DNA of 15,673 bases from Candidatus Arcticimaribacter sp. GTDB lineage: Bacteria; Bacteroidota; Bacteroidia; Flavobacteriales; Flavobacteriaceae. Shown here piece after piece: positions 7,344-14,138 of the stretch; within the stretch, counting starts at the first letter, position 1, and every line of letters begins with the position of its first letter. The position numbers were made by a program, and so were the translations under genes. The stretch lies in contig WTJB01000043.1 of the NCBI GenBank assembly GCA_011526335.1, positions 1-15,673 on the forward strand, given 5' to 3'. Under the pieces are notes generated by a model. The model searched no databases. It saw only the letters and a program-made list of their open reading frames with translations, and had not been told where the DNA came from.

Positions 7344-7993
7344 TTTACGACAATAAAAGAGGCTTTATGTCCTGTGGCCAAGTTCCATTGCTTTGCCATC
7401 ATCAGCTTCCCTTGCTCATCATATACGCGCATTTCAGCTGTATTGGGCCCAGAATCTCCTTGGTTTAAGGCAACAAATTCTACGATGTTGAACCCGTCAT
7501 ACAATTCCACGTCCATTTTTTGGTAACGCTCTCTTAGAAGTATATTGGGGTGAACAACCTGGTTATTAAAGCGAATAAGTATGCGATCTCCATCAGGATA
7601 TTCGTGGTCTCGAAAGACAATCCGAAGATTTTCGCTAGAGGATCTAAAATCGCCCATGTACTGATCTACTTGAAATTCACTTGGATTTTTTTCCGCTTCG
7701 GGTTTTTGTAATTTATTTAAATAATAGGCTCCCGGATCAATAAACGTCTCTTGAGGCTCCATTTGTATGCTTTGGTTTTCAAAGCTTTTAGGCGCTTCGT
7801 TGGGATTGGGTGTTTTGCTAAAGAAGTCTTTGTTGAGGTAGGAGGGCAGAGGATTATTATCCTTTGGAAGCAATAGGGGAGTTTTTGATTTTGGATCGAT
7901 TTCTAATTTAGGATTGGGTTTATTTTCTTGGGTCTGAGCAAACAGTCCGAAGTGAAGGAAAAACACAAGAAAAAAACTCCCTTTTTTTAGCAT
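7337..7993 (-). CDS. Secreted conserved hypothetical protein (flavobacterial type)
   Basis: A 218-residue protein starting at the ATG at 7993; an in-frame TTG two codons upstream is less likely. Residues 1-20 (MLKKGSFFLVFFLHFGLFAQ) are a signal peptide with probable cleavage after Ala19 or Gln20. Residues 21-105 are rich in Pro, Asn and Lys and look unstructured. Residues about 108-218 form the likely folded part, with MGDFRS (113-118), RIVFRDHEYPDGDR (124-137), a strand-rich stretch, VALNQGDSGPNTAEMRVYD (174-192) and WNLATGHKASFIVVKE at the end. From memory, secreted proteins with this RDHEY-DGD and NQG-SGPNTA pattern recur in Flavobacteriia without an assigned function; a beta-sandwich carbohydrate- or calcium-binding role is only a guess. 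It stands between the glucan operon (170 nt away) and the peptidase, with its own terminator. Confidence 0.8.
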   Translation of the reverse strand: MLKKGSFFLVFFLHFGLFAQTQENKPNPKLEIDPKSKTPLLLPKDNNPLPSYLNKDFFSKTPNPNEAPKSFENQSIQMEPQETFIDPGAYYLNKLQKPEAEKNPSEFQVDQYMGDFRSSSENLRIVFRDHEYPDGDRILIRFNNQVVHPNILLRERYQKMDVELYDGFNIVEFVALNQGDSGPNTAEMRVYDEQGKLMMAKQWNLATGHKASFIVVKE

Positions 7994-8135
7994 ATTCAAA
8001 CCTACACAAAAGCAAGGAGACCGCCTCTAGCTTTAACAGCCTTTTATCAAAATTCATTTCGCTCAGGAGAGCAGTGGTTTTTCTCCTCCTGTTTCCTGGA
8101 AGATCATCAAAATATAGCCTAAACCATTATTAGGG

Positions 8136-8162
8136 TGCTTTTAAATAAGCCTAGAAAAAGCA
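8136..8162 (-). terminator. Weak hairpin just after the GH16 stop codon
   Basis: Minus-strand TGCTTTT (8162-8156) can pair with AAAAGCA (8142-8136) across a 13-nt loop, immediately after the GH16 stop. A second short pairing, CCTAA with TTAGG, lies just beyond, followed by ATATTTTG. There is no clean U-tract. It may mark the end of the glucan operon in the gap 7994-8163, which otherwise holds no gene, but the support is thin. Confidence 0.25.
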
Positions 8163-8163
8163 A

Positions 8164-8922
8164 TTATTGATACACCCGAATAAAGTCGATGACAAATTCT
8201 TGAGGAAAGATATCGTCTTTCACTTCCCCTCCAAAATGTCCCCCAATGGCTAAATTGAGGAGGAGATAAAATTCTTGATCAAAAGGCCAGACCTCTTGCG
8301 TTCTCTCTTCAGGAGCAAAAGTATAGACCAAAACGTCATCCACATAAAACTGAATTCGATCTTGATCCCAGTCCACGGCATAGAGATGAAAGCCTTCTTC
8401 TATATTGGGGATAGGGGTGGTCTTGGTACTGGCATAGTCTCCATGTCCAGCTTTGGTGTGCAGGGAAGTAAAAATTTCTCCTGGGGCACGTCCCACGTAT
8501 TCCAAGACATCAATTTCTCCGCATAGGGGCCAGCCCACCTGGTCAATATTATTCCCTAAAAGCCAGAAAGCAGGCCATATTCCTTGCCCTGTTGCCAACT
8601 TGGCCCGTATTTCAAAGCGTCCATATTGAAATCTTTTTTTCCCTTTGGTGTGGATTTTTGTCGAGCGATATTCGTTGCCTATCTTTTCTGCCTTGATGTA
8701 CAGCATACCCTCCTCCAATCGATGATTTGTTTTGGTGTAAAGCTGAAGTTCACGGTTGCCCCAACCGCATAACTCAGGGCAGCCATCTCCCAAAGAAAAA
8801 TTCCAAATGTTGCTGTCTAGGGTTGGGGAGTTAAACTCCTCAGCCCATACAAGTTCTTTTTTTTGGGCTTGAAGAAATAAGGAGCACAATAGTGCGGAAA
8901 GGAAAATGCTTTTTTTCATCAT
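8164..8922 (-). CDS. GH16 endo-beta-1,3-glucanase (laminarinase), secreted
   Basis: A compact single-domain GH16 enzyme of 252 residues. Residues 1-20 are a signal peptide (MMKKSIFLSALLCSLFLQAQ). Aromatic and substrate-cleft residues include WGNRELQLYT (54-63) and GQGIWPAFWLLG (112-123). The catalytic strand GEIDVLEYVG (135-144) gives nucleophile Glu136, Asp138 and acid/base Glu141; the extra residue between Asp and the second Glu is the beta-bulge form found in laminarinases, beta-agarases and related enzymes. The C-terminus LLLNLAIGGHFGG...FIRVYQ is standard. GH16 enzymes retain configuration; with GH17 and GH30 in the same operon the most likely substrate is laminarin or another beta-1,3-glucan. 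It has no carbohydrate-binding module and no lipid-anchor cysteine at the cleavage site. It starts 3 nt after the transporter stop and is the last gene of the operon. Confidence 0.93.
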   Translation of the reverse strand: MMKKSIFLSALLCSLFLQAQKKELVWAEEFNSPTLDSNIWNFSLGDGCPELCGWGNRELQLYTKTNHRLEEGMLYIKAEKIGNEYRSTKIHTKGKKRFQYGRFEIRAKLATGQGIWPAFWLLGNNIDQVGWPLCGEIDVLEYVGRAPGEIFTSLHTKAGHGDYASTKTTPIPNIEEGFHLYAVDWDQDRIQFYVDDVLVYTFAPEERTQEVWPFDQEFYLLLNLAIGGHFGGEVKDDIFPQEFVIDFIRVYQ

Positions 8923-8925
8923 GGT

Positions 8926-10350
8926 TTATTGCTTTGCTTCTCTGTTTTTGGCCAATTGTGCAGATACTTCATTGGCGCTTTCTTCTGTAATGGTATAGCT
9001 TTGCATCACAAACATGGCTAAAATTGTCCCGCCCATAGGGAAAAAGCAAAAGAAAGACAACAAGCCGTCTACAGCAGCCTGCTGATCTACAGTGGCTAAG
9101 TCAGGATTAAAACCAACGATGGTTATGATCACCCCACTTAAGGCGCCAGCGATGGCATAGCCCACTTTGACCATCCACCAATAAATAGCACCAAAAATTC
9201 CTTCACGGCGTTTTCCCGTATTGATTTCATCCAAGTCAATTACATCGGCTGTCATCGACATCATAATGGTAAATAAACTCCCGATACCAAAAGAGAAGAA
9301 CGGAAGTCCAATGACATATAGCCAAGGTTTTCCAGGAACAAATAAGAAGTATAATAATAAATAGCCCACGAGAGAAATGGATTGTGAGATCATAAAAGCT
9401 CTTTTCTTCCCCCATTTTTTAGACATCCAGGTGATTGTTGGGATCACAATAAATGTTGTCCCCAAAGCCCCTAGACACCCAAACATGGACACCCAGATAC
9501 CGCTAGCGTCTGCATCCCCATTAAACAAGGTATACACAATGACAAAAAATGTAAGCGAAGCAACTGTGTTGAAGGCGTTATAAATTAAAAAGGTCGCTGT
9601 ACAAAGTTTTCGAAACTCTGCTATTTTAAAGGCTTCCCCAAAGCTTCTAAAGATCATCACAAGACTACTGCCTACATTAGACAGGGTAACCGAGTCATAG
9701 TCTTCATTAACCGTAGAAGGGCTTTTGATAAAAATTGCAGGCACCATAGCACACAATGCGCAAGGGATGGCTACCCAAACGGCCAACTGGCGTACGGCGA
9801 CATCTGCAGACGGAAACCATTCAGGGTCGTACATAATGATCCAAAACAATGGCGCAATGACCCACGCCCATTGTCCTATCCATTGAGCAATGGCCATAAT
9901 ATTGGTACGCTCATGAAAGTCATCACTCATTTCGTACCCCATAGCCACATAGGGGACACTGAATAAAGTCAAGCCAAAGTAAAACACAAGGGACCATAGA
10001 AAGAAGTACCAAAAATTGTATTGTAAACTATCTTCCTTAAACAATTGCCACATAAAAATATAGGCTAACCCCATGATGAGTCCACCAAGAAAAACGTATT
10101 GACGTCTTCTTCCCCATTTGGATTTTGTGTTGTCGGAGATAAAGCCCATCAGCGGGTCGGTAATGGCATCAAAAAAGCGGGGAAAAAGAAAGATAAGCGA
10201 CCACATCCATCCAGAAAATCCGAGGTCTTCTACCAGTACCACCATAAAAATACCCAATATTGCGGGGAACATTTGGTTGGCAAACATCCCTATGCCAAAG
10301 GCAATTTTTTGTCCCATAGGAACCCTTGAAGTGTTTAATTCGTTTGACAT
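8926..10350 (-). CDS. GPH/MFS sugar:cation symporter
   Basis: A 474-residue polytopic membrane protein with about twelve hydrophobic segments. The loop between the second and third segments reads RFFDAITDPLMGFISD followed by NTKSKWGRRRQY (58-85), the hallmark of the glycoside-pentoside-hexuronide:cation symporter family. Further family-like features are FSVPYVAMGYEMSDDFHERT and the later loop GKRREGIFGAIYWW. Members bring mono- or oligosaccharides or glycosides across the inner membrane with Na+ or H+. Lying between GH30 and GH16 in a beta-glucan operon, it most likely imports glucose or short beta-glucosides released in the periplasm; the actual substrate cannot be read from the sequence. 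It begins 10 nt after GH30 and ends 3 nt before GH16. It would feed the cytosolic phosphorylase-like protein encoded at the start of the operon. Confidence 0.92.
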   Translation of the reverse strand: MSNELNTSRVPMGQKIAFGIGMFANQMFPAILGIFMVVLVEDLGFSGWMWSLIFLFPRFFDAITDPLMGFISDNTKSKWGRRRQYVFLGGLIMGLAYIFMWQLFKEDSLQYNFWYFFLWSLVFYFGLTLFSVPYVAMGYEMSDDFHERTNIMAIAQWIGQWAWVIAPLFWIIMYDPEWFPSADVAVRQLAVWVAIPCALCAMVPAIFIKSPSTVNEDYDSVTLSNVGSSLVMIFRSFGEAFKIAEFRKLCTATFLIYNAFNTVASLTFFVIVYTLFNGDADASGIWVSMFGCLGALGTTFIVIPTITWMSKKWGKKRAFMISQSISLVGYLLLYFLFVPGKPWLYVIGLPFFSFGIGSLFTIMMSMTADVIDLDEINTGKRREGIFGAIYWWMVKVGYAIAGALSGVIITIVGFNPDLATVDQQAAVDGLLSFFCFFPMGGTILAMFVMQSYTITEESANEVSAQLAKNREAKQ

Positions 10351-10360
10351 ATATTTTTAT

Positions 10361-11839
10361 TTATTGAATGATTATTGTTTGTAAGGCTTGCGCATCTATG
10401 ACCATATTTTTTTTGGTCTCTCCTACGGTGAGGGTAAAACTTTTGGCCTCTTTTTCTTGATTAAAAACAACGACTGCTACAGATTGATCTGGGTTTAATG
10501 CTGCTGTGATCATCAGATCTTTTTCTTTGTTATCTACCTCTAGAACCGCTGCCCCAGGACGAATAAATTTGCTAAAGTGTGCCATGACATAATAAAGGGG
10601 CGTGAGGTAAACTTCATCCTTTTCTGGATCAACAATCACAGGCGCGATACACCAGTTTTTTTTCCAATTTGGACCGCCCTGACGATCTAAGACCATGTTC
10701 CAATCTACCCAGCCATCTACCCAATTATTGAGGCATCCGATGATATCCCGCGCATACCGATTTACCGGCGCATATTTGGGGTGGAGGTATTTTTTCTCCT
10801 CTTCTCGCCATTTGTATCCCCAGTCTGTAGCTTCTTTTTTCCAGTACCAAGCATCGTCTTTCCAAACCGGAATCTCGTCATCTACACAGGCCTCTGTTTG
10901 GATAAGGTATTTATTGGGTGCTTTGTTGTGGGCGTATTGCAGGGCTTCTGGGAAATAATCGTAGGTGCTCTCATACCAATGAATGGCTGTACCGTCGTAA
11001 TGGGATGCCGTTTCTTCATCTTTATACATTTCATCTACCCATTCTTTTATTCCCTCTCTGTTCTGATCATAGCCTAAAATGACCAGTTCTCCCTTTCCAT
11101 CGGCTTGCAGTTTGGGGCTTAAATGATTGACCACAAAGTCGGTCATTTCTTTAGGGCTGTAAAGCATACTCTCCCAATTGTTGCCATTTCCGTGGGGTTC
11201 ATTTTCTACGGTAAACCCCCATATATCGATCCCTTCTGCGCGATATGCATCTACATATTTTGAGAAGAACAAAGCCCAAGTGTCATAGTATTTGGGCAAT
11301 AATTTTCCACCCACCCAGCTATTGTTATCTTTCATCCAAGGCGCAGCAGTCCAAGGAGAGGCAAAAAGTTTAAACCCATCTTCAGAGATCGCCATAGCCT
11401 CTTTAATCATCGGAATCAAGTCATTGCGGTCTTCTTCAATTGAAAAATGTTCAAGCGCTACATCGTCTGCTACAGGAGTGTAAGAATAGTTGCTGACAGA
11501 AAAATCACACGAATTCATATGGGTGCGCGTCAAAGAATAATTGGCTCCTTCTTTTGAAAAATAGGCGTTTAGAATTTTCGCTCGATTTTCTTTTCCTAAT
11601 TGGTTCAATAAGGTGGCGCTTGCCTCTGTAAACGCCCCGCCAAATCCCGTGATGATCTGCTTTTTAGCGTCGATGTTCACCCTTACATCGATTCCTTGGG
11701 AATTACTAAACGGGCGAACCTCTGTGAGCTGATGACCCCCTTCAGATGTTTGATATACGGTGATGGTTGTGGTGTCTGTCGTCTGGGGGACTGTGATATA
11801 ATTGATGCTCAATAAGTAAAGTAGAGAGAGGATTTTCAT
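10361..11839 (-). CDS. GH30 beta-glucosidase / beta-1,6-glucanase, exported
   Basis: A 492-residue clan GH-A enzyme with a hydrophobic N-terminus (MKILSLLYLLSINYI) that is probably a signal peptide, though without a clear cleavage site. GH30 landmarks in order: ITGFGGAFTEASA (63-75), TRTHMNSCDFS (104-114), SPWTAAPWMKDN (161-172), GFTVENEP (208-215, acid/base Glu214), IHWYE (286-290), YLIQTEACVD (311-320, nucleophile Glu316), DWNMVLDRQGGPNW, and a C-terminal beta-sandwich from about residue 425. In laminarin loci of marine flavobacteria GH30 members remove beta-1,6-linked glucose branches; that role fits here but specificity is inferred from context. Glucosylceramidase-like or other beta-1,6-glucan activity is possible. 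Gaps of 10 nt on both sides show it is an internal operon gene. Confidence 0.93.
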   Translation of the reverse strand: MKILSLLYLLSINYITVPQTTDTTTITVYQTSEGGHQLTEVRPFSNSQGIDVRVNIDAKKQIITGFGGAFTEASATLLNQLGKENRAKILNAYFSKEGANYSLTRTHMNSCDFSVSNYSYTPVADDVALEHFSIEEDRNDLIPMIKEAMAISEDGFKLFASPWTAAPWMKDNNSWVGGKLLPKYYDTWALFFSKYVDAYRAEGIDIWGFTVENEPHGNGNNWESMLYSPKEMTDFVVNHLSPKLQADGKGELVILGYDQNREGIKEWVDEMYKDEETASHYDGTAIHWYESTYDYFPEALQYAHNKAPNKYLIQTEACVDDEIPVWKDDAWYWKKEATDWGYKWREEEKKYLHPKYAPVNRYARDIIGCLNNWVDGWVDWNMVLDRQGGPNWKKNWCIAPVIVDPEKDEVYLTPLYYVMAHFSKFIRPGAAVLEVDNKEKDLMITAALNPDQSVAVVVFNQEKEAKSFTLTVGETKKNMVIDAQALQTIIIQ

Positions 11840-11849
11840 ATGCTAAGGT

Positions 11850-12848
11850 TTATTGATTTTTGTATTTTTTTTGCACGATAAAGAAAGCTTTCTTCTTTTT
11901 ACGATCAATATCAACGATCCCCCAATATTCTTCATTGGGAGCCCCGTCATAGGGAACCCCTGTACTAAAGGGAGCCCATCCGCCTTGATCTTGCTGGTCT
12001 GGGTTACCGGCCTTCCACCACCCGTCAGTAAAAGAGAAGAGCGCTACGCCATTGACCCTGTCTTTACGCGCAAAAATTTGATCGAGTATAACGGCTGTTG
12101 CATCGGCTTGTGCGGTCTGGTTTTCTCCTGCTTGGTATTCATCTTTTTCTGCAGCCATAAAACTGTCCGCCCCTGCTTCAGAAAAATAAAGGGGCAGCTC
12201 AGCGCGTTCCTCCCATTCTTCAATTAGGCTTCCGGGTTGATCCCATCGGTACACATTTACGCCCCAAATAGCGATATTTGGGTTGGCTTTTAAGACTTCT
12301 TCGGTTGGGATTTCTCCATGCGCTGTCGCAACAGGATGTAGAGAATCTATAGCGCTAACGGCCTTTGCTGTTGTATTCAATGCGGTGTACCATTGATTAA
12401 TGTCCCCGCCAAACCATTCGGGATGATAATTGTATTCGTTCCCCAATTCCCAAAACAAGATAGCAGGGTGTGATTTGTATTTTTTTACATAATCCAAGAC
12501 TGTTCCACTTTCAATATCATACACCCCTCCTTGGTTGAAGCCAAATCCTACGATTAATTTTATTCCTGCCTGGTGGAGTTTGTCCAATACTTCTTTGTCG
12601 TCTATAGGTTCATACACCCGTATAGTATTTATGCCTGCTTCCTGCATCAGGAGGAGATCCTGATCTAAAGTGGTAAAATCTCTTTTCATTTTCCCTTTAG
12701 GCACTGGGTGATAACAGATTCCTTTGATGAAGTAGGGAGCGTCATTGACCAGTATTTTTCTTCCTGCTGTTTTTACAACAGTCTCTTGCCCGTGAAGAGA
12801 AAATGTCAGTAGAGACAGGGCACATAAAAAGAGTACTATTTTTTTCAT
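11850..12848 (-). CDS. Stand-alone clan GH-A glycoside hydrolase, GH2 TIM-barrel or GH72-like, family unresolved
   Basis: A 332-residue protein with a signal peptide (MKKIVLFLCALSLLTFSLHGQ) followed directly by a single TIM barrel. Seen: PYFIKGICYHPVP (38-50), MQEAGINTIRVYEP (68-81), SHPAILFWELGNEYN (126-140, acid/base Glu138), WGVNVYRW (195-202), LPLYFSEAGADSF (218-230, nucleophile Glu224), FSFTDGWWK (271-279) and YWGIVDIDRKKKKAF (308-322). The last block resembles the end of GH2 catalytic domains, but the sugar-binding and immunoglobulin-like domains of GH2 are absent. The start, the GINTIRVY strand and the IPV/LPL-YFSE strand also recall GH72 beta-1,3-glucanosyltransferases. Its place between GH17 and GH30 suggests action on beta-glucan, by hydrolysis or transglycosylation. 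The ATG overlaps the GH17 stop (ATGA), implying translational coupling. Glycosidase activity is fairly sure; family and substrate are not. Confidence 0.82.
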   Translation of the reverse strand: MKKIVLFLCALSLLTFSLHGQETVVKTAGRKILVNDAPYFIKGICYHPVPKGKMKRDFTTLDQDLLLMQEAGINTIRVYEPIDDKEVLDKLHQAGIKLIVGFGFNQGGVYDIESGTVLDYVKKYKSHPAILFWELGNEYNYHPEWFGGDINQWYTALNTTAKAVSAIDSLHPVATAHGEIPTEEVLKANPNIAIWGVNVYRWDQPGSLIEEWEERAELPLYFSEAGADSFMAAEKDEYQAGENQTAQADATAVILDQIFARKDRVNGVALFSFTDGWWKAGNPDQQDQGGWAPFSTGVPYDGAPNEEYWGIVDIDRKKKKAFFIVQKKYKNQ

Positions 12849-14128
12849 TCTTGTCTAGTTTTAGGGGGAAGTAGGTACGACATGAGCGCATCGGTATTTC
12901 CTTCAAAACTTTTCTGTATTTCAGGTCCGTTTGCTTCCCTGCTCAGTCCTTTAAACACTCCTTGGTCAACGGCTTTCCATAAGGCATATTTTGCCTTCCC
13001 GTCTACGGTAAATAACCCAAAATTATTTTCTGAAGCTTCTGGCCCGTTCGGGTCTTTCCACGATTCGTCAAAGGCGGAAAAAAAGACGGTAGTAACTTTA
13101 TTTTTTACAGACCATTGGTTCATTTTTTTATAGTAAAGGGCTTGCTTATACTCGTCGGCTGCTTGCGATCCATTTGCGCCATAAAGGCCATTGGAAGCGG
13201 TCGACCACCCCGTTTCTCCGATGTGTATGGGTTTATCAATGCCCAAAGATGTCATGTGCTTTTCTACGGCTTTGTATTGATCTATGGCATAAGCGAAAGC
13301 TTTTTCCATTCCGATGTCTATGCGTTCAGGAACCGATAGGGAATCAAAACTTTTTTGTTCTTCCCAAAAAGTGGGATTATAATGGGTGTCATGAAAAGGA
13401 TAGGTGTGAATGGATAGGTAGTCTACCGCTTGGATCAATTGCGTTAACCCTTCTTTGTGGTAAGTGGAATCTCCCCCTCCCCAAGAGGCAAAATTATCGG
13501 AACTGGTAATCCAAACCTCTTTTGGAAGTTTTCCTTCCTGTTTTAAATCTTGCAAGTAAGTAACCCACTTAAGGATGACCGTTGGCTCTACAAAATAAGC
13601 CGTAGCCCAGTGTACCATCGCCTCATTTCCTACCGCAATGATCTTGACAATGTCAGGATATGCATTGGCGAGCCCTACTGCATTATTGATTTCACTTTGG
13701 TTGTTCTCTAGGTTTTCTTCCCTGTGATCTGGTGAATCTGTCCAAGCATTTTTACAATCTATCCATGTCCCTAGCATCACATACATTTCAAACTTTGGGT
13801 CTTCTTTCTTTAGTTCAGAAATAGCTTGAATAAGGTTAGGTGTATGCGGAAACTGGAGGTTGTAGGTCCGCAATAGACGATACCCCAGGGCATAAAGAAT
13901 ACGTACATCATTTTTAAGTTGTGCTATCGTCGGTTGTACCTCTCTACTGGTCGTCCGATACCCGCCATAAGAAATAGCAGGATAGTTAGGGTTTCCTAAA
14001 AGGGTTTTCGCGGTTACATATTCTTCGGCCTTTTGATCAGGAGCCTTTGTATTACAAGCATAACACAGCAAAGCAATAGCCCACATTAGTGTGCTAAGCC
14101 ATTGATTTGCTGTGATTGCTTTTGTCAT
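12845..14128 (-). CDS. GH17 beta-1,3-glucanase, probable lipoprotein
   Basis: A 427-residue clan GH-A enzyme. The ATG at 14128 is chosen: it gives MTKAITANQWLSTLMWAIAL then LCYACNTK, a lipoprotein-like signal with Cys25, and starts 10 nt after the previous stop. An upstream in-frame ATG at 14197 would add 23 polar residues that mask the signal. Motifs (numbered from 14128): ISYGGYRTTSREVQPT about 52-67, as at the start of GH17 barrels; IIAVGNEAMVHW about 163-174 with acid/base Glu169; SIHTYPFHD about 239-247; GETGWST (304-310) with nucleophile Glu305; then FFSAFDESWK and FGLFTVDGKAKYALW. GH17 enzymes are retaining and cut beta-1,3-glucan; flavobacterial members work on laminarin. Lipid anchoring would hold it at the cell envelope. 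Its stop overlaps the start of the next gene by 4 nt. Confidence 0.92.
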   Translation of the reverse strand: MTKAITANQWLSTLMWAIALLCYACNTKAPDQKAEEYVTAKTLLGNPNYPAISYGGYRTTSREVQPTIAQLKNDVRILYALGYRLLRTYNLQFPHTPNLIQAISELKKEDPKFEMYVMLGTWIDCKNAWTDSPDHREENLENNQSEINNAVGLANAYPDIVKIIAVGNEAMVHWATAYFVEPTVILKWVTYLQDLKQEGKLPKEVWITSSDNFASWGGGDSTYHKEGLTQLIQAVDYLSIHTYPFHDTHYNPTFWEEQKSFDSLSVPERIDIGMEKAFAYAIDQYKAVEKHMTSLGIDKPIHIGETGWSTASNGLYGANGSQAADEYKQALYYKKMNQWSVKNKVTTVFFSAFDESWKDPNGPEASENNFGLFTVDGKAKYALWKAVDQGVFKGLSREANGPEIQKSFEGNTDALMSYLLPPKTRQE

Positions 14129-14138
14129 TTGATTTCGA

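Noticed and set aside
7997..8004. Exact TAnnTTTG match (TAGGTTTG, minus strand) before the secreted hypothetical gene
   Set aside because: It ends only 3 nt before the ATG at 7993, so RNA would start at or inside the coding region, and there is no -33 element at the right distance. Leaderless transcription is possible but unsupported.
8064..8091. CAGGAG/CTCCTG inverted repeat in the gap after GH16
   Set aside because: Six base pairs with a 16-nt loop (or a shifted alternative) and no U-tract; too weak to call a terminator or regulatory element.
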